Notes: generated by a model not told the origin, from the sequence alone. 38,552 nucleotides of DNA from an uncultured Schlesneria sp. (GCA_903834925.1 CAILLA010000226.1:1-38552); one strand, 5' to 3'; positions 8,037 through 17,010 are shown, counted from the stretch's first letter. Numbers and translations: made by a program.

Positions 8037-9290
8037 ATGTCGAAAGGCTTTTATCGCAGATTCGGCAAACGGCTGTTTGATCTCTCAGTCGCCGTTCCCG
8101 CACTGATTGTGTTTGCGCCGATCCTGGCAGTCACAGCAGTCCTCGTGCGTATATTCCTCGGTTCGCCAGTGCTGTTCCGTCAAGAACGGCCCGGACGTGG
8201 AGGGAAGCTGTTTAAGATCTGTAAATTCCGATCGATGACGGATGCTCGAGATGCGAACGGTGCTTTGCTTTATGATGACTTACGATTAACGGCATTCGGT
8301 AAATTTCTGCGTGCCAGCAGCCTTGATGAGCTTCCTGAGCTTTGGAATGTTGTGATTGGCCAGATGAGTCTCGTCGGACCTCGTCCTCTTAAGGTTCGTT
8401 ATCTGCCGATGTACTCGTCGGAACAAGCTCGCCGACATGATGTCACCCCGGGGATCACCGGATGGGCGCAAGTCAACGGTCGTAATGCGGTCGGATGGGA
8501 AGAACGATTCCAACTCGACGTCTGGTACGTCGACAATCAAAGTTTTTGGCTGGATCTGCAAATCCTTTGGAAGACATTTGCGGCGGTTTTCGGTCGCAAG
8601 GGAATTACGGCCGAAGGTCATGTTTCCATGCCGGACTTCGAAGGGTCTAAAAAAGTCGTCGTCATCGGGGCCGGCGGTCATGGGAAGGTCGTCGTGAGCA
8701 CGCTCCAGGCAGCCGGTGTTATTGTCGACGCGGTTTATGATGACAACGCACAGCTGTGGGGAACTCAGATCCTGGGAATTCCTGTTCGTGGACCAATTGC
8801 CGATGTCAGGGCGACGCCTCAGAAGTTTTCTGGGATTGTCGGGATCGGTGATGCTCGAATTCGAAAGCAACTCGTTGATTCATTACCCATCGAATGGATC
8901 ACCGCAATTCACCCTCGCGCATTCGTCCATCAGTCTGCCAAATTGGGAGCGGGAACAGTGGTGTTTGCTGGCGCTGTGGTTCAGCCACATGTTTCCGTCG
9001 GTCACCATGTCATCGTGAACACCTCAGCATCGATTGACCATGATTGCCAGATTGGGGACTTTGTTGGTATCGGACCCGGAGCCCATTTGTCCGGGACGGT
9101 CAGCGTTGCAGATCGCAGCCTGCTGGGAACTGGCAGCAGTGTGATACCGAATATTCGGATTGAATCCGATGTCACTGTCGGGGCGGGAACGGTTGTCATC
9201 CACGACTTGCCGCGCGGCTGTACCGTGGTTGGACCAACACCTCGAATCGTTCGATATGCAGAACATGACGATCTGAAGAAGTCGGCTTAA
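8037..9290 (+). CDS. PglC-PglD fusion: phosphoglycosyl transferase plus sugar O/N-acetyltransferase (PglB-like)
   Basis: 417 residues in two enzyme units. Residues 1 to about 195 are a monotopic phosphoglycosyl transferase: a membrane hairpin ([20 protein letters not shown]), [20 protein letters not shown], and the catalytic Asp-Glu pair D97-E98 in [12 protein letters not shown], then [11 protein letters not shown]. This unit attaches a phospho-sugar to undecaprenyl phosphate. From about residue 205 a PglD-like acetyltransferase follows: [14 protein letters not shown], a left-handed beta-helix of hexapeptides, and the putative base His335 in [10 protein letters not shown]. The order and size match neisserial PglB. 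A longer frame from 7965 overlaps the previous gene; ATG 8037, one base after its stop, is the natural start. Confidence 0.92.
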   Translation: MSKGFYRRFGKRLFDLSVAVPALIVFAPILAVTAVLVRIFLGSPVLFRQERPGRGGKLFKICKFRSMTDARDANGALLYDDLRLTAFGKFLRASSLDELPELWNVVIGQMSLVGPRPLKVRYLPMYSSEQARRHDVTPGITGWAQVNGRNAVGWEERFQLDVWYVDNQSFWLDLQILWKTFAAVFGRKGITAEGHVSMPDFEGSKKVVVIGAGGHGKVVVSTLQAAGVIVDAVYDDNAQLWGTQILGIPVRGPIADVRATPQKFSGIVGIGDARIRKQLVDSLPIEWITAIHPRAFVHQSAKLGAGTVVFAGAVVQPHVSVGHHVIVNTSASIDHDCQIGDFVGIGPGAHLSGTVSVADRSLLGTGSSVIPNIRIESDVTVGAGTVVIHDLPRGCTVVGPTPRIVRYAEHDDLKKSA

Positions 9291-9326
9291 GCGAAAAAAA
9301 CCAATAGAACTCACTCATCTTGTGCC

Positions 9327-9333
9327 GGAAGGA
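9327..9333 (+). promoter_or_regulatory. Shine-Dalgarno that fixes the aminotransferase start
   Basis: GGAAGGA ends six bases before ATG 9340. It lies downstream of the alternative GTG at 9322, so the shorter protein is preferred. Confidence 0.7.
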
Positions 9334-9339
9334 TTCTCG

Positions 9340-10617
9340 ATGTCGAAGACGGTCAGCTTTGAAGATCACGTTTTGGCTCTGGAAGGTGGAAAACCAGTTC
9401 GACAGGGATCTCTCTCGCCCTGGCCTTATTTCGATGACGAAATCATTGAGGCATCGACCAGGGTCCTGCGTTCCAATAAGGTCAATTACTGGACTGGCGA
9501 AGAAGGAAAGCTCTTTGAACGAGAGTACGCCGAAGCGATTGGCTCAAAACACGCGATCGCCTTGACTAACGGAACGGTTGCGCTGGAACTGGCGCTGTAT
9601 GGACTTGGGATCGGAGCGGGAGACGAAGTGATCGTTCCAAGCCGTACGTTCATCGCTTCTGCAAGTTGTGCCGTGATGCGCGGTGCGAAACCCGTCGTTG
9701 CTGATGTCGATCGAGACAGTCAGACGCTTACGGTTGACACAATTCGAGCCGCGATGACACACCGCACGCGTGCGATTGTTGCCGTGCATCTGGCTGGCTG
9801 GCCATGTGATATGGACCCGATCATGGATCTGGCTCGGACTTACGGAATCAAGGTTATTGAAGATTGTGCTCAGTCTCATCATGCGACGTACAAAGGTCGC
9901 CATGTCGGTACGATTGGAGACGTGGGTGCGTTTTCGTTTTGCCAGGACAAAATCATGACGACTGGCGGCGAAGGTGGGTTGATGACCACCAACGACCGCG
10001 AACTTTGGAATAAGTGCTGGAGTCTCAAAGATCACGGAAAGAGTCAGTCGGCAATACAAAAACCACATCAGCCGCATCTGTTTCGCTGGTTGCATGAAAG
10101 CTTCGGAACGAATTGGCGTCTAACCGAAATGCAATCGGCCATGGGGCGAGTGATGTTGAAGCGATTACCTGAATGGATTGAAGCACGACGCAAGAATGCA
10201 GCGACGCTTACGAATTCCCTGGCAGCAATCCCTGCGTTACGGATTCCGCAGGCTCCAGCTCATTCGTTGCACAGTTATTACAAGTACTACGCCTTTGTGC
10301 GGCCTGAATATTTAGACGCAGGTTGGTCGCGAGACCGAATTGTCCAGAACCTTCAAGCAGAAGGGATCCCCTGTGGTCCCGGTTCTTGCAGTGAGATCTA
10401 TCTGGAAAAAGCATTTGACCAGCCAGGGCTGCGACCAAAAGATCGACTTTCCGTTGCTCGTGAGCTGGGCGAGACGAGCTTGATGTTCATGGTCCACCCA
10501 ACCCTGAAAGTCACAGAAATTGAAGAGACCGCTCGGGCGATTCAGAAAGTCATGAGCGTCGCCGCAAAGAATGAGGTCAATCAGGCACCGAAGACGGAAA
10601 AAAGCCGAGCCGCATAA
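9340..10617 (+). CDS. DegT/DnrJ/EryC1/StrS-family PLP sugar aminotransferase (PglE-type)
   Basis: 425 residues. The family transfers an amino group from glutamate to a keto-sugar nucleotide, for example UDP-4-keto-6-deoxy-GlcNAc. Visible are TNGTVALELALYGLGIGAGDEVIVP (cofactor and fold), EDCAQSHHA with the PLP-pairing Asp, and FCQDKIMTTGGEGG, in which K204 should form the Schiff base. The following acetyltransferase step is supplied by the PglD half of the gene just upstream, so the pair probably makes a 4-acetamido sugar. The required 4,6-dehydratase (PglF) is not in the window. The C-terminus ends in a lysine/glutamate-rich tail. The gap to the next gene is 129 bp with two hairpins. Confidence 0.9.
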   Translation: MSKTVSFEDHVLALEGGKPVRQGSLSPWPYFDDEIIEASTRVLRSNKVNYWTGEEGKLFEREYAEAIGSKHAIALTNGTVALELALYGLGIGAGDEVIVPSRTFIASASCAVMRGAKPVVADVDRDSQTLTVDTIRAAMTHRTRAIVAVHLAGWPCDMDPIMDLARTYGIKVIEDCAQSHHATYKGRHVGTIGDVGAFSFCQDKIMTTGGEGGLMTTNDRELWNKCWSLKDHGKSQSAIQKPHQPHLFRWLHESFGTNWRLTEMQSAMGRVMLKRLPEWIEARRKNAATLTNSLAAIPALRIPQAPAHSLHSYYKYYAFVRPEYLDAGWSRDRIVQNLQAEGIPCGPGSCSEIYLEKAFDQPGLRPKDRLSVARELGETSLMFMVHPTLKVTEIEETARAIQKVMSVAAKNEVNQAPKTEKSRAA

Positions 10618-10648
10618 TCTCGCGGACCGTTCGGATTTGTACATCAAG

Positions 10649-10684
10649 AGCCGCTACGAGCGGTTCGCCAGGAGCTTTCGCTCC
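10649..10684. repeat. Two adjacent small hairpins between aminotransferase and acyltransferase genes
   Basis: AGCCGCT (10649-10655) pairs with AGCGGTT (10659-10665), with one G-T pair. GGAGC (10671-10675) pairs with GCTCC (10680-10684). No T-run follows, so this is more likely an intergenic palindromic repeat than a terminator, though it could reduce read-through. Confidence 0.4.
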
Positions 10685-10746
10685 ATGAACCCGAGGAACA
10701 CTAACGATATTTCCGACGTCAAGTTCCTCAAGAGAATGAAGTAAAA

Positions 10747-11883
10747 ATGCGTCCCAATAACTTCGATCTCATTCGCCTTCTTGCCGCACTACAGGTGGTC
10801 TATTGCCATACGTGCTGGCACTTGGGGATTACGACGGGTATTGGCGATCCAACGATTGCACATTTGATTCACTGGTTTCCGGGTGTCCCCATTTTTTTCA
10901 CGATCAGCGGATTCTTGATTTCGAGGTCGTGGGAAAGATCCAACAACTGGCGAGACTATGCCACGAAGCGTGTATTGAGGATTTATCCGGCACTGTGGGT
11001 CCAATTGGCAGTAGGCATTCTGGTTGCGACCTCGTTCGGCGTGATCACTCCCACCCTCGCGGCCAGTCCGTCTTTTGGACTGTGGGTTATTTCACAGTCC
11101 ACGTTCGTGCAGGTTTACAATCCATCGTTTATGCGAGGATTTGGCCTTGGGGTTTTAAACGGAAGTCTTTGGACGATTCCTGTTGAATTGGGTTTCTATG
11201 TATCGTTGCCAATCCTCTATGTCGGATTCGTGAATCGAGTCAACCGTCGCTGGGCCGACTGTGGCCTGGGTGCGTTAGCACTTGTTTCGTTCGCGTACTG
11301 GTTCCAATTGTCGGTGTATGCCGACCCCACCAGCAACTGGACGAAACTTCAAATGGTGACTCCGCTGCCGCATCTTTACATGTTTCTGCTGGGAATCGTG
11401 TTACAGCGAAATTTCGATCGCCTTCGGCCGTTTCTGGAAAATCGAGTTGTATTCTGGTTGGCGGGATTTTCCGCATGCATGCTGCTGCTCAATCCCTGGG
11501 GGCCGGCAACAGTATCATCGTCGCCGATACCGGTGTTGCTGGCGCGATTTTTACTGGCAATGACCGTCCTGTCATTTTCTTTTTCGTGGCGTTCGCTAAG
11601 CGAATTCGTGCTGCGAGGGAACGATATTTCGTATGGCGTTTACCTCTACCACGGACTGGCGATCAATGTCCTGGTACAACTCGGCTGGAAGCAAGATCCG
11701 TGGTACTTAGGTCTCGTTACTCTCGTCACGGTCATTTGCGCCACCCTTTCATGGTGGTTAGTCGAAAGTCCGGCGGTATCGATGAAGTCGCATAAGACCG
11801 GATTTGATCAGCATCCGCCACCAGCTTCGATCGCTTTGGATCGGAATTTGGATTCGAATCAAATCGCGCGCGAAGCCGCTTAA
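10747..11883 (+). CDS. Acyltransferase-3 (OafA-like) membrane O-acyltransferase
   Basis: 378 residues, almost entirely transmembrane (about ten helices), the normal size for an acyltransferase-3 protein without a SGNH extension. The N-terminus FDLIRLLAALQVVYCHTCWH has the family histidine after the first helix. IFFTISGFLISRSWERS and YATKRVLRIYPALWVQL follow the standard pattern, as do NGSLWTIPVELGFY and YGVYLYHGLAINVL later on. The family acetylates or otherwise acylates surface sugars at the inner membrane. As the last gene of the cluster it likely decorates the polymer made by the preceding enzymes. The acyl group and sugar position cannot be told from sequence. Confidence 0.88.
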   Translation: MRPNNFDLIRLLAALQVVYCHTCWHLGITTGIGDPTIAHLIHWFPGVPIFFTISGFLISRSWERSNNWRDYATKRVLRIYPALWVQLAVGILVATSFGVITPTLAASPSFGLWVISQSTFVQVYNPSFMRGFGLGVLNGSLWTIPVELGFYVSLPILYVGFVNRVNRRWADCGLGALALVSFAYWFQLSVYADPTSNWTKLQMVTPLPHLYMFLLGIVLQRNFDRLRPFLENRVVFWLAGFSACMLLLNPWGPATVSSSPIPVLLARFLLAMTVLSFSFSWRSLSEFVLRGNDISYGVYLYHGLAINVLVQLGWKQDPWYLGLVTLVTVICATLSWWLVESPAVSMKSHKTGFDQHPPPASIALDRNLDSNQIAREAA

Positions 11884-11891
11884 CTTTGGAA

Positions 11892-11918
11892 ACTCGATTG
11901 ATTGTTTCGAAATCGAGT
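11892..11918. terminator. Weak stem-loop after the polysaccharide cluster
   Basis: ACTCGATT (11892-11899) pairs perfectly with AATCGAGT (11911-11918) around an 11-base loop. Only a short mixed A/T stretch follows, so termination here is possible but poorly supported. Confidence 0.3.
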
Positions 11919-12162
11919 CAAAATCTTCCTGGCTTCCGTGTGCTGCAGTTGGTCGGAAATCCAAGTCGGAATGCGGCAGGGGCGCGTCGAAATCGTTAAA
12001 ATCGTTACAGCTGGCGAACCTTGACAACGAGAATTCACGGGAACGAAATTCGAGTGCGGTCGCGGAATTCCTCAAGCCGATCTTGTGACCGATTGGTAGA
12101 CGTAATTACGATACCATGACTTCTTCCTGAAAAGTTCGTCCCAATCATTTGGAATCCCTGCC

Positions 12163-12630
12163 GTGACAAAATTGCAACGAATGTTGACGTCATTGGTCGC
12201 TGCGATTCCCGCCGCGTATCTTTCCTATGTGTTAGTCATGGCCATGCTTTCGTACTCCGAAAGCCTTTCGACCATCTCTTACGTCGTGATGGGATTGACG
12301 CTGTTGTCGGCTGTCACAGCGGTGATCATTCCGTTCGGTGTGATGTTTGGCGGTAGTCGTAAACCAGCAGCAGCAGCGCCAAAGGTTGACAAGAAAAAAT
12401 CAACTGGCGATGACATCGAAGCCGTCGATGAAGCCGTTGAAGTCTCTGATGATCCGAGTGAGACGATTGAGGCACTGGACGATGACGAGATCGTCGAAGA
12501 CGGTTCCGATTTTGAGCTGGCAGACTCGAGCGAAGAAATCGTCGCTCAAGACAGCGACGACGCGTTTGAGGATTTTGACCTCGATGAAGAAGAGGAAGAG
12601 GTCAAACCAAAATCCAAAAAGAAAAAATAA
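12163..12630 (+). CDS. Small membrane protein with long acidic cytoplasmic tail
   Basis: 155 residues from GTG 12163. Two hydrophobic helices (about 10-32 and 38-62) are followed by a short basic/Ala linker and then an acidic tail of about 80 residues rich in Asp/Glu (IEALDDDEIVEDGSDFELAD, LDEEEEE). It ends in the basic cluster KPKSKKKK. I do not recognise a named family. The charge pattern suggests a membrane anchor with a disordered tail, perhaps for protein or nucleoid contacts, but this is speculation. It stands alone, with a 279-bp spacer upstream, and converges with the ABC permease gene only 10 bp away. The coding character is supported by the clean two-helix-plus-tail organisation. 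Confidence 0.75.
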   Translation: MTKLQRMLTSLVAAIPAAYLSYVLVMAMLSYSESLSTISYVVMGLTLLSAVTAVIIPFGVMFGGSRKPAAAAPKVDKKKSTGDDIEAVDEAVEVSDDPSETIEALDDDEIVEDGSDFELADSSEEIVAQDSDDAFEDFDLDEEEEEVKPKSKKKK

Positions 12631-12640
12631 GGCATCTTCT

Positions 12641-13459
12641 TTAACTGCTGGCACTACGATAATGTTTCAGCGACCAGTGGAACACCGTTCTTGCAACGGC
12701 AAATGCAACTGCTGCCGAAACGAGCGTGAAAAGTCCTAACCAGCCTGGGGTAAGCACTTTTCCCAGCACCACGCGAGCTGGGACCGTGATTACCAGTAGG
12801 ATTGGTAATACGTACGAGAACAGAAATCGAAAGACTTCAGCGGACGGCGAACCGCTGTAAATGTCGCTTGGATAACGAGCAAAGATCGTGACGTAGAACC
12901 AGAAGTCGAGCAGTCCCTGGTTTCGCCCGAAAAAGATGCTTGTCGCAGCCAGTCCGATCATCAGGCTATAGAAAAACGTCACGGCGGCAGCGATTAGAAT
13001 CAGGTACATGGCAACCTCTGTGATGGTGACCTGATGATTCGCACCTCGGATCGAATAGAAAAGTAATCCCAGTGCGAATGCCATTTGCGAGACCATTGCC
13101 AATTCCATCTTTTCCAATGACACAAGAAATTGTGTGTCGATCGGTTTCAGTAAGACAAAGTCAAGATCTCCGGTACGGATTAACTCGCTGAAGCGAGCAC
13201 AGTTGGGCATGAAAAACGCCTCAACAATCGCGTTGACCAGCATTCCCGTGGCCATAAAGCCAAAGTACTCTTCCCGGCTCCAGTCGTTGATCTGACTGAC
13301 GTTTCGAAAGATCAAATCAAACATCACGACTTGCACGGAAAACCAGAACCCGCGAGTGATCAGGGTGATCAAAAAATTGCTGCGAAACGTGAGTTCGCGT
13401 ATCAGCGAATTGCGAAAGAACGTCGCAAACACACGGCGATATTGTCGAGCGGCTGCCAT
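12641..13459 (-). CDS. ABC-2 type transporter permease (DUF990-like)
   Basis: 272 residues with about six membrane helices. The block FSELIRTGDLDFVLLKPID is characteristic of the DUF990 group of ABC-2 permeases, as are YPSDIYSGSPSAEVFRFLF and the C-terminal amphipathic end. These proteins usually act as pairs of related permeases with one ATPase and export an unknown substrate, often with resistance or envelope roles. No ATPase or second permease is visible downstream (the gene converges on its neighbour), and purM lies upstream, so partners must be elsewhere. ATG 13459 is preferred over TTG 13462 immediately before it. A REPIN-like element lies between this gene and purM. Confidence 0.85.
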   Translation of the reverse strand: MAAARQYRRVFATFFRNSLIRELTFRSNFLITLITRGFWFSVQVVMFDLIFRNVSQINDWSREEYFGFMATGMLVNAIVEAFFMPNCARFSELIRTGDLDFVLLKPIDTQFLVSLEKMELAMVSQMAFALGLLFYSIRGANHQVTITEVAMYLILIAAAVTFFYSLMIGLAATSIFFGRNQGLLDFWFYVTIFARYPSDIYSGSPSAEVFRFLFSYVLPILLVITVPARVVLGKVLTPGWLGLFTLVSAAVAFAVARTVFHWSLKHYRSASS

Positions 13460-13500
13460 CAATGAGAACTCTCACTTAAGTAACCGGAAGATGTCCCACT

Positions 13501-13589
13501 GTGCCGGAGTCTTCGAAGTCGCAGTGTCTTCGCTATTTTTGTTGCAATCGAAGAACGCTGAGTGACCGAAGACGGTCATGCAGTGGCAC
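13501..13589 (-). repeat. REPIN-like palindromic element, copy 1 (inverted)
   Basis: Read on the minus strand it begins GTGCCACTGCATGACCG, TCTT, CGGTCACTCAG, a hairpin. The far end reads GAAGACACTGCGACTTCGAAG then ACTCCGGCAC. It matches the copies at 25650 and 32109 but has lost about eight bases of the right-hand arm. It lies between the end of purM and the start of the ABC permease gene. Confidence 0.8.
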
Positions 13590-13607
13590 CATCAGTTCAG
13601 CAAAGCA

Positions 13608-14672
13608 CTACGAAATGTAATCCACGCCGCGCGGTCCAGACTTCACCGACCCAACAATCCAATTCTCGCTTCCCGCTCGCGTCAATTGACGACGAATGCT
13701 GTCAACGAATTGAGGCCTGACGATGAGTGTGAAACCGATTCCCATATTGAAGACGTGGTACATCTCATCCCGATCGATATCCCCAAGTCCTTGGAGCCAT
13801 GTAAACAAGGTAGGAACAGGCACCGCTTTCCGGTCGAGTTGCAGTCGACAGCCTTCCGGCAGCAGTCGTTCGATGTTGTCCTTCAGGCCGCCGCCGGTAA
13901 TGTGAGCCAGGCCGGAAATAGCGACCTTCACTCGATAAGATTTCAAAATGCTCAAAATCAGGCGAGGGTAAAGCCGTGTTGGTTCCAGCAGAACCTGGCC
14001 GACTGTTTTACCCAGTTCAGGAATCTGGTGATCGACCGACAACCCCGCCATTCCGAAAACCACTTTGCGAATCAGGCTATATCCGTTGGAATGAAATCCG
14101 CTTGACGGAAGCCCAATGACAACGTCTCCGGGGCGAATCGCTTTCCCATCAATCAGTCGAGTTCGCTCGGCCACGCCGACACAGAACCCCGCCATGTCAA
14201 AGTCGCCATCATGGTAAATATCGGGCATGATAGCCGTTTCACCACCTAAAAGAGCGGCACCGCATTCGACGCAGCCATCGCTGACCCCTTTGACCAAGGC
14301 ACCGATCAAATCAGGATTATCCTTCCCGAGTGCCAGGTAATCGAGAAACAGCAGTGGTTCTGCACCCAGACACAAAACGTCGTTAACGGACATGGCAACC
14401 AGATCGATTCCGACTGTGTCGAATTTGCCCACCAGCTGAGCAACTTTCAGCTTGGTTCCGACACCGTCCGTTCCGGATACCAGCACAGGATCCTGGTAGG
14501 ACGCGGCTCCCGGTCGACTGGAATGGTTCAACCGCATTAAGCCAGCAAAAGCGTCTGCGACCGGAATCACTCGCGGCGTGAACGTCCGCTGCATCATGCT
14601 GGGCAATCGCCGCATGGCTTCATCGTAAAGCTCAAGATCAACACCCGCGGACTTGTAGGTGACGTTCGCCAT
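13608..14672 (-). CDS. purM: Phosphoribosylformylglycinamidine cyclo-ligase (AIR synthetase)
   Basis: 354 residues. It closes the imidazole ring in de novo purine synthesis, turning FGAM and ATP into AIR in the cytoplasm. Family motifs appear in order: TYKSAGVDLELYDEAM at the start, SGTDGVGTKLKVA, SVNDVLCLGAEPLLFLDYLA, GGETAIMPDIY, LPSSGFHSNGYSL, and ITGGGLKDNIERLLP. ATG 14672 begins MANVTYKSAGVD, matching the usual start; the longer TTG frame at 14693 adds seven unlikely residues. No other purine genes are adjacent. A REPIN-like element follows its stop. Confidence 0.96.
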   Translation of the reverse strand: MANVTYKSAGVDLELYDEAMRRLPSMMQRTFTPRVIPVADAFAGLMRLNHSSRPGAASYQDPVLVSGTDGVGTKLKVAQLVGKFDTVGIDLVAMSVNDVLCLGAEPLLFLDYLALGKDNPDLIGALVKGVSDGCVECGAALLGGETAIMPDIYHDGDFDMAGFCVGVAERTRLIDGKAIRPGDVVIGLPSSGFHSNGYSLIRKVVFGMAGLSVDHQIPELGKTVGQVLLEPTRLYPRLILSILKSYRVKVAISGLAHITGGGLKDNIERLLPEGCRLQLDRKAVPVPTLFTWLQGLGDIDRDEMYHVFNMGIGFTLIVRPQFVDSIRRQLTRAGSENWIVGSVKSGPRGVDYIS

Positions 14673-14848
14673 GCTCGTAAAAAACTTTCGCAACGAAGGG
14701 GCAAAAAGACAAAATCAGCCGGGTGGATGATAGCGTTCGATGTGTCAGTTGTCAGTCCGTCGCCGATTCCTGGGGACTGATCTCGTGAAGCAAATCAATC
14801 AGACTCGGATTGAACCCATTCATGAACTTCAACGTTTTGTTTGTGAAA

Positions 14849-15802
14849 TCAGGTCATTGGGATGACGCGACTCAACAGCAATGCTGGGATAACCAGAGCC
14901 GCAGTCGCCAGAGCATGAGCTCTACCGTATCCCACGCTGTCTGGTGTATTCAGGAACCAGTAAATCAATGTCGCATCAATGATCACGATCGAAAGCAGCA
15001 TCACTTTGATGCTTCCCTGAACGGTTTTCGGTGAGGGATTTCTGAGAGCCTCAATGGCTCGCCGATTCACCGTGAACGCGACCAACGCGAGCATCGCCAA
15101 CGTGACGTCAACCGGCGAACGGTTGGGCCAAGTCATCATCAACCACACGAGGACCGCGAAACCCACGTTCATGATCATCTGGGCTAATCCCAGTTGCCAC
15201 CGGTTACTGATTCGTGCCTCGGTTCGGGCAAATACTGTCACGCCTGTGATATAAAGGCCGAGGCCGAGTGCCGCAACAAGCAGGGTTTGGCTGAGCAAAC
15301 CAGGCAGCCAAGTGCTGCCTCCGAGAAGGATATTGAGGAATCGGCAGCTTCCCATGGCGACCGGACCCAGCGGGGTTCGCTTCAGAAAGCTGTCGTATGC
15401 AAGAATCGCAGCCACAAGCAGTAAAGAGACTTGCAGGGAAACCTGACCAACCGTCGCAGCTGCCGCAACACCCGCGATCATCAAGGTCGCCCCAAGGATC
15501 GTCGCGGCCCTCAGCGAAACACGTCCAGATGGGATTGGGCGACCGGGACGTTCTGCCGCATCCTGCTTTACATCAAAAACGTCGTTGAACACCATTCCGG
15601 CGAGATAAAGACAGCAGGACGATGCCAACAAGCCCACAAACTTTCCGGGTTCGTTCCAGCCGAACTCTTGATTGACAAAATCATTCTCGAATACTTTCAA
15701 CGGTCCGTAGATGAATTGGTGTGTCAGCACGAACCCCAAGACGATGTCTGCCATCGCAGTAAAAACAGTGGGAAGTCGAAGCAATTGAAGGTAGGCCAGC
15801 AT
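14849..15802 (-). CDS. UbiA-family prenyltransferase (possibly EboC-like)
   Basis: 317 residues, about eight to nine membrane helices. The first Asp-rich motif is NDVFDVKQDAAERPGRPIPS, the pattern that binds Mg-prenyl diphosphate. The second region, AYDSFLKRTPLGPVAMGSCR, is weaker and has only one Asp. Enzymes of this family prenylate aromatic or lipid acceptors. The opening (AYLQLLRLPTVFTAMADI) and the ERPGRPIPSGR block recall the EboC branch, whose members sit in eboABCDEF clusters and are linked to export of small molecules, but no other ebo genes are present. The acceptor is unknown. It is transcribed away from the hydroxyacid dehydrogenase gene, sharing a 242-bp divergent spacer. Confidence 0.82.
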   Translation of the reverse strand: MLAYLQLLRLPTVFTAMADIVLGFVLTHQFIYGPLKVFENDFVNQEFGWNEPGKFVGLLASSCCLYLAGMVFNDVFDVKQDAAERPGRPIPSGRVSLRAATILGATLMIAGVAAAATVGQVSLQVSLLLVAAILAYDSFLKRTPLGPVAMGSCRFLNILLGGSTWLPGLLSQTLLVAALGLGLYITGVTVFARTEARISNRWQLGLAQMIMNVGFAVLVWLMMTWPNRSPVDVTLAMLALVAFTVNRRAIEALRNPSPKTVQGSIKVMLLSIVIIDATLIYWFLNTPDSVGYGRAHALATAALVIPALLLSRVIPMT

Positions 15803-16044
15803 TTCGAACCTCAGGGTAATGGTCGGTTTAAAGTTCCCGGATTATGCCGAACAGTGATGTGAATGGCCAATCGCTTGGCGTCGACGCCGATGTTTCAGAT
15901 TTGATCATCGCACTTCCTGCAAGAATTTCTCGCGCGGCAGTGAAACCGCGTTGAACTGCCGCCATAATACGCATCGATAAATCTTTACATCTCTGATTGA
16001 GAACTGCCAGAACTTCACCAAGATCGCAAGAAAGCCCGCTCATT

Positions 16045-17010
16045 ATGAAAATCGTGATCACAGACTATTCGTTTCCAAACCTCGATGTGGAAGAGGGGAT
16101 TCTTAAGCCCTTGGGTTACGAATTGGTGGCGTGGAAGGAAAAGCGGTCTGCAACTGAATTGACTCAATTGGTCGCCGATGCTGATGCGGTCATCACGCAG
16201 TTTGCGCCGGTCAATGCGGAAGTGATCGCCAGTATGCAACATGCCAAGGTCATCGTTCGGTACGGCATCGGTGTGGATAATGTCGATCTCGATGCCGCGA
16301 AAGCTCGCGGAATCCCGGTCTGTAATGTTCCTGACTACTGTGTGGATGAAGTGGCCGATCACACTCTCGCCTTTATCCTGGCAACAACTCGACAGGTCGT
16401 CTCAAATTGTGTGCTGCTTCGCGAGGGAAAGTGGGGCCTGGCAACGTCCCTCGATCAAATGAAGGCCATGCGTGATCTGACCGTCGGCGTCGTCGGCTTC
16501 GGCCGGATCGGACGCGAAGTTGCGGCGCGTCTGCGGGCCTTCAAATGTAAAGTCCTTGTTCATGATCCGGTTGTTGCACCGGCAGAAATCGAGCGATCTG
16601 GGTGTGTTGCCGTGTCATTGCAGGAACTGCTGGCAACATCTGACGTGATCACACTGCACTGCCCGTCGATGGCACAAACCAGGGGAATGATCAATCGGGA
16701 ATCGCTCGCAACCACGAAGCGAGGGGTGATTATGGTAAATCTGTCTCGCGGAGACCTGATTGACTCGGCCGCATTGACTGAAGCTCTTCAAAGCGGTCAG
16801 GTCGCGGCTGCGGCGCTTGACGTGTTTGCTCCGGAACCGATTCCTGCCGACCACCCGATTCTGAAAATGAGCCAGGTGATTGCCTCGGCACACATCGCTT
16901 CGTGCAGCGTCCCTGCTGTGCGAAAGCTGCGAGAAACCGCAGCAAATCTTGCAGTAATGGCACTTCGCGGCGAGTCATTGCCGAGCGTTGTCAATGGCGT
17001 TCGCAAGTGA
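16045..17010 (+). CDS. D-2-hydroxyacid dehydrogenase, CtBP-like subgroup
   Basis: 321 residues. NAD(P)-dependent oxidation or reduction of a 2-hydroxy/2-keto acid. It shows VRYGIGVDNVDLDAAKARGI, the nucleotide-binding VGVVGFGRIGREVAARLRAF near residue 150, and the catalytic set: Arg in MVNLSRGDLID, Glu in DVFAPEPIPADHPI and His in IASAHIASCS. The SC-x-P-A-V-R end is typical of the CtBP-like branch often annotated 'phosphoglycerate dehydrogenase'. True serine-pathway PGDH would usually carry a longer C-terminus, which is absent. ATG 16045 starts MKIVITDYSF; the frame upstream to 15997 lacks family similarity. It heads three co-directional oxidoreductase genes. Confidence 0.88.
   Translation: MKIVITDYSFPNLDVEEGILKPLGYELVAWKEKRSATELTQLVADADAVITQFAPVNAEVIASMQHAKVIVRYGIGVDNVDLDAAKARGIPVCNVPDYCVDEVADHTLAFILATTRQVVSNCVLLREGKWGLATSLDQMKAMRDLTVGVVGFGRIGREVAARLRAFKCKVLVHDPVVAPAEIERSGCVAVSLQELLATSDVITLHCPSMAQTRGMINRESLATTKRGVIMVNLSRGDLIDSAALTEALQSGQVAAAALDVFAPEPIPADHPILKMSQVIASAHIASCSVPAVRKLRETAANLAVMALRGESLPSVVNGVRK

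Noticed and set aside
11804-12088. 94-residue frame after the acyltransferase gene
   Set aside because: It overlaps the acyltransferase end in another frame and has no protein-like pattern.
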